This document shows, piece after piece, positions 24,818 through 35,764 of a stretch of DNA of 64,000 bases; the first letter of the stretch is position 1, and each line of letters starts with the position of its first letter. This stretch comes from Leptobrachium leishanense (taxonomy: Eukaryota > Chordata > Amphibia > Anura > Megophryidae): NCBI GenBank assembly GCA_009667805.1, contig CM019063.1, forward strand, positions 191,762,661 through 191,826,660, given 5' to 3'. The translations under genes and the position numbers were made by a program. The notes below the pieces were generated by a model. It had not been told where the DNA came from and searched no databases. It worked only from the letters and a program-made list of their open reading frames with translations.

Positions 24818-25200
24818 AATCTCTGTGCTCAATTGACGCCTCGCTTGTGTACAAATCAGAGATGAAGGGTTCCAAAGCCCCCTCGTCTCTCCTCAATGCA
24901 GTGCCGCGATCTAGGTTGATGAAACAATGCCATCACCTCCACACTTGCTGGTAGCGTAGGAAATGAGAAGGTGAGTTAGTGTAGCATTATCGTACACTTT
25001 ATCATTGTAATGTGAACAATAGTGCTGCAATAGAAAAAAAAGCGAAAACATTTCAATATTTTATTTATTACTTTTTAACACGAACCTGGTCATTTTGTAT
25101 CATTGGAAAGGCCTGAATCTGACTTTTCCAATGATACCTTATATGTCCCTCTAGCCTGTAGGGCTCCAGAGATACAGGGGTCTTAAAATGAATATTATTT
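24818..25200. repeat. Fragment of the TCATTGGAAAGGCC hairpin repeat
   Basis: Matches 3390-3520 and 3788-3960 (ggttccaaagccccctcgtctctcc, gatgaaacaatgccatcacc, gaaggtgagttagtg). A hairpin at 25099-25138 pairs ATCATTGGAAAGGC with TTTTCCAATGAT. No termini were found. Confidence 0.5.
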
Positions 25201-25871
25201 TTTCTCACAGAGCAAGGCACTTGTGGCAGGCACCTTTAGACACATGCCTACTCTGCCTAATTATAAATCCAGCCCTGTATATAGTTTACATTCTCCATGA
25301 AGTGAACACTATTCACTAAACCCTTTATTTAAGGAAATGGATGCAGCAAAAACCTGTGGGATCATGTTGATTGATTCATCAATAGAGCTTTGCCCAGAAT
25401 GTCATTTTTGACCATATGTCCTGTTGTCTCACCAGTTTCTGACTTTATCAATCAGCCTAGATGCCTTTCCAACCAGTTATTTAGAATTAACATTGTTTTA
25501 TGCCTACTCGACATAGACATGTGCCGACACAGCTGCCAAATTTAAATTGACAATAGTAAAATGACTGCCCTGTCAGTTGCTCAACAATATTGCTGTTGTT
25601 ACTAATCACGGCAAGGCATCGTTTAACAAATACAACCTTAAAGGGACACTCTAGGTAATGTAGCTTCAGTGGTCACAGTGTCACGTCTGGTACTGGAATT
25701 GCAGGAATATGGGCCCTGTATGCGGTAATGCTGTGAAGTACAGATGGGTTGAGACACAAGGACTTAGAAGCATATGGTGGGGTCTTGGTACCTGAGCACA
25801 CAAGGTTGTTTAGGGGAGCAGGAGAGTGTCCTGGAGGAAGCTGGATATAAGAAACTTCTCAGCTGACATAA
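25201..25871. other. cabp7 intron 1, no gene seen
   Basis: A TTAAAGGGACACTCTAGG stretch at about 25639 resembles the end of an amphibian DNA element, but the other end was not found. Confidence 0.4.
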
Positions 25872-25879
25872 TCAGCAGA

Positions 25880-26151
25880 TAGGGTTGCCAGGTTGGCCAT
25901 GTTTTCCTGGACACATACTACTATTTCATACAAAGTGAAAACCTGGAGAAGGTGCTGCCCTGCAACTAGTATAATTCATATGTCGCAAGACTAGGCAAAT
26001 CAATCAAAGCAGGGCACCTGGGACTCCTCTATGATTTATTACCTGCAGCGTATGGATTCTACATACCGCAGGGTTGCATTTTTCCTGCACTGCCCATCAC
26101 AATGGATAAATTATATGCATCCAGGAAAACATGGCAGATTTGGCAACTCTG
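25880..26151. mobile_element. hAT MITE, 272 bp (TSD TCAGCAGA)
   Basis: Ends TAGGGTTGCCAGGTTGGCCA and the complement of CAGAGTTGCCAAATCTGCCA, both followed inward by TGTTTTCCTGGA. It is flanked by the perfect 8-bp duplication TCAGCAGA (25872-25879 and 26152-26159). Relatives are at 3525-3787 and about 46816-47049. Confidence 0.92.
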
Positions 26152-26879
26152 TCAGCAGAGCACAGGTCTTTCCTTGGTCAGCTTCAAGATCACAATGTTA
26201 ACCCCTTAGTGACCGGGCGGTTTTACACAAATCCGTCCGTTCGTGACCGCAGCTGTTTTTATGTTTCTGCGCTCTTAGTGTTTACGTCAAATTTTCCTCT
26301 TACTCGTTTATGTAACCCACACATATTTTACACTGTTTTTCTCGTCACTAAATGGACTTTATAAAGATACCATTTTTTTCATCATTTCATATAATTTACT
26401 ATAAAAAATATTGTGAAATATGACACAAAAATTGAAAAAACACCACTTTTTCGAACTTTGACCCCCAAAATTTCTTATGTATCAACAACCGTCAAAAAAA
26501 TTTATTCCTTAGTAGTTTCTAAATTTAGTACTGAGTTTAGCAATACCCAATGTTCACATATTCCTCGCTTTTTTCCTTATTTTATGCAACAATAAGTGCA
26601 AGTAGCACTTTGCCATTTCAAAGAGTTTATTTTCAAAACTAGTGATAGTGACATTGTAACACTGATATCTGTCACTAATTCCTGAATAACCCTCCACATA
26701 TACATATTTTTTTAAAGTACACAAATCAAGGTATTAAACTTGGGGTATTTTGACTCTTTCCATGCAAACCATTTTACCACAATCTATGCCAAAGTTTGAG
26801 AAAAAAAAAAAATTGGTGATTTTTTTTTTTTGAACGCAATTTAAGAATACATGTACTGTGAACTTTAAGGTTTACTGCC

Positions 26880-29210
26880 AAAAAGCACCCCAAAATATGT
26901 TCAGCAACATCTTCTGAGTAAATTGATACCACCCAAGTATAGGTATGTCGGGTCATTTGGGGGTAAAAGGCCTTATTTGGGGGGTGCGCATTTCAGTTTT
27001 CCACTTGGAATTTTCACATTTCGTCATCATGCACCCATGTCCTATTTGGGACATTTTTGAAGCCGGCCAAAGTAATTTACCCCCATCAAACCATATATTT
27101 TTAGAAAGGGCACACCCTAGGGTGCTTCAAAGAGTTGTATTTTAACACTTTCCATGCACTAGCTCTTTGTCAATCTTTCAGGTAGTCACTTTTTGTGTTA
27201 TTTTTTCACACACATTGTACTTTAGGCATGAATTGTCAAATCCAGTTATGGGTTACTGCCAAAAAACACCCCAAAATATGTTCAGCAACATTTCTGAGTA
27301 AATTGATACCACCCATGTATAGGTATGTCGGGTCATTTGGGGGCTAAAAGGCCTTATTTGGGGGGTGCGCATTTCAGTTTTCCAACTTGGAATTTTCACA
27401 TTTCGTCATCATGCACCCATGTCCTATTTGGGACATTTTTGAAGCCGGCAAAGTAATTTACCCCCATCAAACCATATATTTTTAGAAAGGGACACCCTAG
27501 GGTGCTTCAAAGAGTTGTATTTTAACACTTTCCATGCACTAGCTCTTTGTCAATCTTTCAGGTAGTCACTTTTTGTGTTATTTTTTCACACACATTGTAC
27601 TTTAGGCATGAATTGTCAAATCCAGTTATGGGTTACTGCCAAAAAACACCCCAAAATATGTTCAGCAACATCTTCTGAGTAATTGATACCACCCATGTAT
27701 AGGTATGTCGGGTCATTTGGGGGCTAAAAGGCCTTATTTGGGGGTGCGCATTTCAGTTTTCCAACTTGGAATTTTCACATTTCGTCATCATGCACCCATG
27801 TCCTATTTGGGACATTTTTGAAGCCGGCCAAAGTAATTTAACCCCCATCAAACCATATATTTTTAGAAAGGGCACACCCTAGGGTGCTTCAAAGAGTTGT
27901 ATTTTAACACTTTCCATGCACTAGCTCTTTGTCAATCTTTCAGGTAGTCACTTTTTGTGTTATTTTTTCACACACATTGTACTTTAGGCATGAATTGTCA
28001 AATCCAGTTATGGGTTACTGCCAAAAAACACCCCAAAATATGTTCAGCAACATCTTCTGAGTAAATTGATACCACCCATGTATAGGTATGTCGGGTCATT
28101 TGGGGGCTAAAAGGCTTATTTGGGGGGTGCGCATTTCAGTTTTCCAACTTGGAATTTTCACATTTCGTCATCATGCACCATGTCCTATTTGGGACATTTT
28201 TGAAGCCGGCCAAAGTAATTTACCCCCATCAAACCATATTTTTTAGAAAGGGCACACCTAGGGTGCTTCAAAGAGTTGTATTTTAACACTTTCCATGCAC
28301 TAGCTCTTTGTCAAACTTTCAGGTAGTCACTTTTTGTGTTATTTTTTCACCACATTGTACTTTAGGCATGAATTGTCAAATCCAGTTATGGGTTACTGCC
28401 AAAAAACACCCCAAAATATGTTCAGCAACATCTTCTGAGTAAATTGATACCACCATGTATAGGTATGTCGGGTCATTTGGGGGCTAAAAGGCCTTATTTG
28501 GGGGGTGCGCATTTCAGTTTTCCAACTTGGAATTTTCACATTTCGTCATCATGCACCCATGTCCTATTTGGGACATTTTTGAAGCCGGCCAAAGTAATTT
28601 ACCCCCATCAAACCATATATTTTTAGAAAGGGCACACCCTAGGGTGCTTCAAAGAGTTGTATTTTAACACTTTCCATGCACTAGCTCTTTGTCAAACTTT
28701 CAGGTAGTCACTTTTTGTGTTATTTTTTCACACACATTGTACTTTAGGCATGAATTGTCAAATCCAGTTATGGTTACTGCCAAAAAACACCCCAAAATAT
28801 GTTCAGCATCTTCTGAGTAAATTGATACCACCCATGTATAGGTATGTCGGGTCATTTGGGGGCTAAAAGGCCTTATTTGGGGGTGCGCATTTCAGTTTTC
28901 CAACTTGGAATTTTCACATTTCGTCATCATGCACCATGTCCTATTTGGGACATTTTTGAAGCCGGCCAAAGTAATTTACCCCCATCAAACCATATATTTT
29001 TAGAAAGGGCACACCCTAGGGTGCTTCAAAGAGTTGTATTTTAACACTTTCCATGCACTAGCTCTTTGTCAATCTTCAGGTAGTCACTTTTTGTGTTATT
29101 TTTTCACACACATTGTATTTAGGCATGAATTGTCAAATCCAGTTATGGGTTACTGCCAAAAAACACCCCAAAATATGTTCAGCAACATCTTCTGAGTAAA
29201 TTGATACCAC
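26880..29210. repeat. Tandem repeat, about 380-bp unit, six copies
   Basis: The marker AGGTATGTCGGGTCATTTGG occurs at 26941, 27321, 27701, 28084, 28461 and 28840, giving spacing of 377-383 bp. Copies are nearly identical apart from single-base indels, mostly in runs of C, G, A or T (for example cacccatg/caccatg and ggcacaccctag/ggcacacctag). No protein family was recognised in any frame. Confidence 0.95.
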
Positions 29211-29479
29211 ATATATAGATTTGTTCTGTTGTTTTTGGGGTGCTACGCCAATCTTTGACATGTGCTTGTCAATTTTCTAATTTGACATACAGTATCTTCT
29301 TTGCTTATCTTCTTTTTAGGGGCTTTTTACATACCCCAGTTTTATGAACGTGCATATATTTGGTAAGCTAACACCCCAAAGTATTGTAAATGGAGTGTTT
29401 TTATGCTATGGATGCATCCGTTTGCTCCAAACAAATTAGATACTGTTTGGTGGTCATTTTTCATTTTCACACCCACATC

Positions 29480-31196
29480 AGTTTTGGACTGTGATTTAGG
29501 AGACACTGTTGTTTTTTACTGCATGAAAACTCTCCAGGTTGTTTTCTGCAAGGTCTCCTGAGTACAACCCATGCCCCCATGCCTAGGTTTGCCAGGATTT
29601 TGGGAAGGTTCAAATACAATTTTTATGACTTTGTCATTAGAGTTGAAATTGAGATTATTTCTTCAGCTAGGCCTATCTTTGGTTTTGGGTCTACCGCATA
29701 CCCCAGTTTGAATTATTGCCAGAAAATTGTTTATATTTGTTATGTTGACACCCCAAGGTATTGCATATGGAGTGCTTTGATGCCATGGATGCAACGGTTT
29801 TAGCCCAAAACATTTGGCAACAAGGTGTGTGGCGGTAATTTTTCAATTTTCAGATTTTTACGCCCACAGTAGTTTTGGACTGTGATTTAGCAGACACTGT
29901 TGTTTGTTACTGCATGAAAACTCTCCAGGTTGTTTTCTGCAAGATCTCCTGAGTACACCCATGCCCCCATGCCTAGGTTTGCCAGGATTTTGGGAAGGTT
30001 CAAATACAATTTTTATGACTTTGTCATTAGAGTTGAAATTGAGATTATTTCTTCAGCTAGGCCTATCTTTGGTTTTGGGTCTACCGCATACCCCAGTTTG
30101 AATTATTGCCAGAAAATTGTTTATATTTGTTATGTTGACACCCCAGGTATTGCATATGGAGTGCTTTGATGCCATGGATGCAACGGTTTTAGCCCAAAAC
30201 ATTTGGCAACAAGGTGTGTGGCGGTAATTTTTCAATTTTCAGATTTTTACGCCCACAGTAGTTTTGGACTGTGATTTAGCAGACACTGTTGTTTGTTACT
30301 GCATGAAAACTCTCCAGGTTGTTTTCTGCAAGATCTCCTGAGTACACCCATGCCCCCATGCCTAGGTTTGCCAGGATTTTGGGAAGGTTCAATACAATTT
30401 TTATGACTTTGTCATTAGAGTTGAAATTGAGATTATTTCTTCAGCTAGGCCTATCTTTGGTTTTGGGTCTACCGCATACCCCAGTTTGAATTATTGCCAG
30501 AAAATTGTTATATTTGTTATGTTGACACCCCAAGGTATTGCATATGGAGTGCTTTGATGCCATGGATGCAACGGTTTTAGCCCAAAACATTTGGCAACAA
30601 GGTGTGTGGCGGTAATTTTTCAAATTTCAGATTTTTACGCCCACAGTAGTTTTGGACTGTGATTTAGGCTAGGGTCAGACGAGCGTAGTGTTCACGTCCG
30701 TGATCGCGCCTAAAAGTACGTCCGTGATAGCATGACATAAAGTCCAATGGAGCCCGACACACGAGTACGTCCGCACTGAACTGCGGACGCACAACGGCGC
30801 GGCCCACGGACGCAAGGCAGGCAAGAACGTAGAACCGCTAGAACGGCCGCACAAAGTGCGCTGCGTCCGCAACGTCTGCATAGCTTTGTGTGTGAGTGAT
30901 GGAACGTGGTCAGACGGACTGCATTTATACGTCCTGCATTTTTCACGGACAAAATGGTTTTGCAATTGAATTTATTGTCCCTCCTACATCTGTCAAAAAA
31001 TAAATGTCAGTGAAAAAACGGACTGTGTGACCACTACTGCGTCTTCCGTACTGACGATGTCCGTACTGCACGGACGTACAGTCCGTAGAAATCACGCTCG
31101 TCTGACCCTAGCCTTAGCAGACACTGTTGTTTGTTACTGCATGAAAACTCTCCAGGTTGTTTTCTGCAAGATCTCCTGAGTACACCCATGCCCCAT
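29480..31196. repeat. Tandem repeat, about 390-bp unit, split by a Harbinger MITE
   Basis: The marker GTTTTGGACTGTGATTTAG lies at about 29481, 29871, 30261 and 30648, giving spacing of about 390 bp. The fourth unit is interrupted at 30667 and resumes at 31117 with cagacactgttgtttgttac. The unit contains a motif (tgcatgaaaactctccaggtt, tgcaagatctcctgagtaca) that runs into the transposase remnant at about 31200. This suggests the array expanded from the region just downstream of the transposase breakpoint. Confidence 0.92.
30667..31113. mobile_element. Harbinger MITE, copy 2 (TSD TTA)
   Basis: Ends GGCTAGGGTCAGACGAGCG and its complement CTCGTCTGACCCTAGCC. It is flanked by TTA (30664-30666 and 31114-31116). 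The neighbouring 390-bp repeat copies show the uninterrupted site (gatttagcagac), so insertion plus duplication is directly visible. Confidence 0.95.
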
Positions 31197-31199
31197 GCA

Positions 31200-31932
31200 T
31201 AGGTGTGCAAAGATTTTGGCAAAATACAGCACCAATTGTAGAACATAAAAATGTACGAATAAAATGTAAAAGTCTGGTGCCTGTCAAACTGGGGATGCTC
31301 TCTAGGGGAGCACAGGCTGTTGTCACTGAAGTGCATGAAACGCAAAATGTTTTCATACCTTCTACGTGACATTGATTGGAGGTAAATGGGGGTAGAGCAG
31401 ATGGGGCTACTGCTCCAGCAGGAGCGAATTGAGGGCTTCTTTATGATGCCCTCAGCATAGTAAGTGCCCAGAATTTCAGAAATTCTGGCACATCTAGCGG
31501 GGTCCATTGCTGCCTTGCCAAGTAGGAGTCTGGCTTCGCAGCACAATGCTGATGGGCATACAGATTTGATTGGGCCACGATGTGGCCCAACAAATCATCC
31601 CCCATAAACACCTGCAAAAACTGTGTGGCGGTAAATCCTGCAACATCAATATTGATGCCAGGATTTGCCGTGAAAGGAGGGATATCTGGCCTCTGGCGAT
31701 GAGGCACTACCCACTCCTCAGCTGGAGCTGTGCGTCTCCTGCTGGCAGGTGGTGACCCAGGATCTGCATCAGAAACATCACTAGATACATCAGCCAGCAT
31801 AGATAATGTATCTAGCGACGCCTCTGAGCAGTTAGCGGGGTCGAAATGAGGGTCTGAGTCTGACGCAGATGCCTCAGATTCTGACGCCAGGATGGCATAT
31901 GCCTCCTCGGCGCTGTACACCCTCTCAGACAT
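31200..31932 (-). pseudogene. piggyBac transposase, N-terminal fragment with frameshift
   Basis: A start codon at 31932 begins MSERVYSAEEAYAILASESE, an acidic N-terminus usual for piggyBac transposases. The frame continues with IVAQSNLYA and EFLKFWALTML (start of the DDE_Tnp_1_7 domain), then hits a stop near 31441. The next segment is in another frame (about 31200-31480): GIIKKPSIRSCWSSSP, then RRRYENILRFMHFSDNSL and HPQFDR. A single frameshift near 31450 separates them. The protein breaks off after roughly 220 residues. The catalytic Asp residues and the C-terminal Cys-rich domain are absent, with 390-bp repeats in their place. It is dead as a transposase. Confidence 0.85.
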
Positions 31933-32373
31933 TATATATAATAGATTATAAAATTTTATAATTATTATATATATATAAGCGGATTGTTGGTTCTTAGAAG
32001 AACCGTTGGGTTTCACAAGAAAATACAAATAAACACCTAAATCTCTCTAAATCCCTCTAAACCTGCCTCAATTCTTCTAAATCTCCCTAAAATCTCTCTA
32101 AATCTGCCTCAATTTTTCTAATCTCACTAAATCTCACTAAAATCTCTAACCTGTCAAATCTGATCTCTCTCTCTCGCTCACCAAAACACAAGTGAGGAGA
32201 GGGAGGGAAATCACAGAGGTCAGAGCCAATATTTACAAAATATTGGCCTGACCTGACAAATTAGAAATTTTATTTTGATTTTTTCTAACTTCTGATTGGA
32301 TGTTGCTAGCCTGCCTCTCTGATGAGGCAGGCTAGGAACATCCCACTCAGCCCCAAGATGACCCTGCCCTTAG

Positions 32374-32744
32374 AACCCTAACCCTACCCCTGACCCTGCC
32401 CTTAGAACCCTACCCCTACCCTACCCCTAACCCTACCCCTAACCCTACCCCTAACCCTAACCCTACCCTAACCCTAACCCTACCCTAACCCTAACCCTAC
32501 CCCTAACCCTAACCTACCCTAACCCTAACCTAACCCTACCCCTAACCCTACCCCTAACCCTAACCCTAACCCTAACCCTAACCCTAACCCTACCCTAACC
32601 CTACCCCTAACCCTAACCCTAACCCTAACCCTAACCCTACCCCTAACCCTACCCCTAACCCTACCCCTAACTACCCCTAACCTAACCCTACCCCTAACCC
32701 TAACCCTAACCCTACCCCTAACCTAACCCTAACCCTACCCTAAC
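32374..32744 (-). repeat. Interstitial telomere-like repeat (TTAGGG and variants)
   Basis: About 370 bp of CCCTAA units mixed with CCCTAC and CCCCTAA variants; the minus strand reads TTAGGG/GTAGGG. It lies inside the piggyBac element, upstream of the transposase start. The G-rich strand is in the sense orientation of the transposase. Confidence 0.95.
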
Positions 32745-32847
32745 TGTCAGTTTATTTTATTTATTTTTCTTTTTTTACACTTTTTTTACACACTTTTATT
32801 TTACTTTTTTTTACACTTTTTTTAACTTTTTTTTCCACTTTTTTTTA

Positions 32848-33343
32848 CTCTGCTGGGTGCCTTGATCCCTCGAGGCACCCAGCAGAGCACCTGATCACTG
32901 ATGTGATCGTTTTTGTACTGAGTGCCACGATACCTCGTGGCACTCAGTACTTCCTGCCGCTACCGGAAGTGATCGCTCGGGGGGAGCGATCACGGACGGA
33001 CCGGCGGCAGGTAAGTATATTACAAGGATGCCTCGATGTCGAGGCATCCTTGTAATATGCTCAGAGCAGCTGGAAGCGATCCGATCGCTTCCAGCGCTCT
33101 GTAGAAGTGCCGGGCACCTCTCCGGTGCAACCGGATGTAGATCGCTCCGGGGAGCGATCACATGGTGCCCCGGCACTTCTAACGGCCATTGCACGGATGC
33201 CTGGACTCCCAGGCATCCTGCAATGGCGTTTGAGCTGCTGGAAGCGATCCGATCGCTTCCAGCAGCTCAAAAACGGCAGGACGTACCATGTACGTCAGCG
33301 GGTCTAAGAGAGACCCGCTGCAATGACGTACATGGTACGTCCT
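32848..33343. repeat. Cluster of nine hairpins at the piggyBac end
   Basis: Consecutive inverted repeats with long, mostly perfect arms lie at about 32848-32887, 32915-32950, 32953-33011 (with an inner GTGATCGCTC / GAGCGATCAC stem), 33018-33058, 33063-33100, 33103-33180, 33185-33227, 33231-33269 and 33279-33343. The GAAGCGATCCGATCGCTTCC stem is used twice. The last one abuts the terminal repeat. Confidence 0.9.
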
Positions 33344-33402
33344 CGGTCCTTAAGGGGTTAAAGCCAATGCTGGGGATGGGACGTAGCCCTTTATTCAGGT
33401 CA

Positions 33403-33802
33403 GGCTAGGGTCAGACGAACGCATTTTTCACATCTACTGTCAAAAAGTGTGTTTACGCGTCCGAACGCTTTTCACGGAAGATGCGATAGCGGTCATACGA
33501 TGCGCAATGTCGGCCATATTTTTTGACGGAGGTATAAAAAACAAATGGACGTGATGTTGGCCAGACATGTGCAGCGTCTGACGTCTGCTAATCACGCACA
33601 CACGCCGCTGACTCTGTGCGTCAGTACTAGTGGTTCCACATTCTTGAAAAAATGCGTTCGTTTGCCGCTTACGTTGCGCGGCTGAACTTTCGTGCGGCCG
33701 TACTTCGTATATTGGCCGTCATTGGACGTCATTTGCTGCTACTACGGCCGTAACAAAATGCGGCTTAACGCACGTTCACACTGCGTTTGTCTGATCCCAG
33801 CC
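33403..33802. mobile_element. Harbinger MITE, copy 3
   Basis: Ends GGCTAGGGTCAGACGAACGC and the complement of GGCTGGGATCAGACAAACGC. Flanks are TCA (33400-33402) and TAA (33803-33805), close to the TWA target. Interior resembles the other copies. It lies only 45 bp from the piggyBac end. Confidence 0.85.
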
Positions 33803-33805
33803 TAA

Positions 33806-34146
33806 GATGTCATGTGATTGTGCTTTAACTCTGAGTGTGCTAGGATCTCAATACTCAGAAGAGCAGTACAAAAACGATGCCGCCAGGGTTCGGAGAGTGC
33901 GACATAACACACCGTGACCTGAGCGCCCTCGCCCCAGTGCATGGTCTCAGATGGCTAATTCAGCCTTGAAAGTGCAGGGAATTAGCTCTACTGAGAACCT
34001 GAAATTAGCACTGATCTCAGCTTGATCTCATGATGGTTTAATGGCAGCAGGGCTGTTTTCAGGATTCACCTCCTTTAGTGGCTCCAACTGCTCTGGCAAT
34101 TTTCTTTTAAGCTCAAACTAAAGAGTACCTGAGGATCAAGGGAGAT
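33806..34146. other. cabp7 intron 1, nothing recognised
   Basis: No coding, RNA or repeat feature was defined here. Confidence 0.4.
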
Positions 34147-34149
34147 GTA

Positions 34150-35059
34150 CAGGGTTATTCAAAGAGAATCCAAAAGTCACCGCACGTTCGGTGAATTTTC
34201 GTTCTCTTCAATTCGGTACGATTTGGTGATCCCATTTCGACGACCCTGCAGTGTATTCAGCAAGCACCACAGGGCCGTTGTAGTGCAGGGAAAAGTCACC
34301 GCAAATCCGCCGAACACTCAGCGCAAAACCATGGCGAACGCACACCGAAACCCGTAAAAACATCTGGATTAACCCTGCCGAACACGCCGGAGAAACCCGA
34401 GCAGTCTAAGATCACAGTGCAGAGCAGCCACTAGAAAAACCCGACACCGCAGACGAATGGAGTGAAAAAAAAAAACAGTACTCTTGAATGTTTGAAAAGT
34501 GAAACGCTCTTTGCAAAGAAACTACAGAATGAAAATGTCTGAAAATGACATATAAGATCCATTGAATGATAATAAAAAGGGGTGTTACAGAAAAAAGAAA
34601 AAACTTTTAAAAAAAAAATCGGATTTTTTTTCCCCAAAAAATTCCCCAAAAATGCCTAAAGATCCTAAAAAAATCTGAAAATAAAGAAACTTTTTACCGC
34701 AGAATAAAATAATGAACGGTTTATTAGATATTGAATTAAAACGTGAATATTTTTACCATTATAGCCTATAGGATTCGCCTGAATAAACCTGTCGAATGAA
34801 ACCACCGAACAGCAAGGCACTTCGACAATTTTTCACTGCTGGTTTTTGTTCTCTCAATAGACGAAGCATTGCTTCACTATAGGGATTTCACTGCCTTCGA
34901 ACAGGCAACGAACAGGCACCGTATGTGCAGGCAATTCGTCACAATTTGACGAATTGCCTGCTCTCTGAATAGCCGAATGGCCCCGAAATGGCACTGTTCG
35001 CTGAAATTCATCTTTCGGTTACAATTCGGGGCCACATCGACTCTCTTTGAATAACCCTG
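34150..35059. mobile_element. CAGGGTTATTC-TIR element, copy 3 (TSD GTA)
   Basis: Perfect family ends CAGGGTTATTCAAAGAGAAT and CTCTCTTTGAATAACCCTG. It is flanked by GTA (34147-34149 and 35060-35062). It is 910 bp with the same interior as copy 1. Confidence 0.92.
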
Positions 35060-35062
35060 GTA

Positions 35063-35761
35063 GTTTCCAAACATCTGAAGGACCAAAGTTGTGGAGTGGA
35101 GACTGAGCCAAGGTTGCCCTAGGATATCTCTTAAAGAGGAATCTAGGTTATACTAGGTATCAGTGTTCCCCTTGGTTGTGATAAAAGTACTGATTTTCAC
35201 AAAAGAATAAAAACCACTATAAGAAAACGTCTTTTTTCCGCAACCTCCTGTAATACCTTAGCCTGCGTTTGATCTGAAGTCTTTTCTCACATTTAACACA
35301 ATGTGGTTCACAATAAACCTTCAAAATGAATACTGTTCTAGAAAAGATGGTTATTATAGATATTAAACGCAGCTGGAATAGGGCTGGCTTTTTGGTGGAA
35401 GACGTAAAAAAAAGATCACTGCACAAGCTCAAAATGAAAAACAACTTAAAAGAAATGAAATATATCTTTGCGTGTAAAGCGCCACATTCTCCTGTATGAA
35501 CCTTTCAGCGTTTTTAAGTTAAATCTATATAGATGTGCATGATAATGATTAATCTTTCAAATAAATCAAAGTCATCTTATTAGGTAGTAGGTTCCATTAC
35601 TTACGAACTACTTTTTGGAACTGTCAATTACATGTATCTTTTTCCTAATTAAGGATCATGTCACATGAATGTTTTGTTGGACAGTTGTTCTGTTAAAATA
35701 TTATGTACATTTATATGCGCTTATTTACCTTCAATGACATATTTGGATAAGAAAACCAAAG
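35063..35761. other. cabp7 intron 1, nothing recognised
   Basis: AT-rich sequence without definable features. Confidence 0.4.
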
Positions 35762-35764
35762 TTA

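Larger units (their letters stand above)
26202..33357 (-). mobile_element. 7.16 kb piggyBac-like element with internal repeat arrays
   Basis: Flanked by TTAA on both sides (26198-26201 and 33358-33361). The ends are CCCCTTAGTGACCGGGCGG and the complement of CCCCTTAAGGACCGAGGACG. The element reads on the minus strand: hairpin cluster (32848-33343), telomere-like repeat (32374-32744), transposase start at 31932, frameshifted transposase fragment to about 31200, then 390-bp repeats (29480-31196, interrupted by a Harbinger MITE) and 380-bp repeats (26880-29210), and the far end. The catalytic part of the transposase is missing, so it could move only in trans. Confidence 0.85.
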
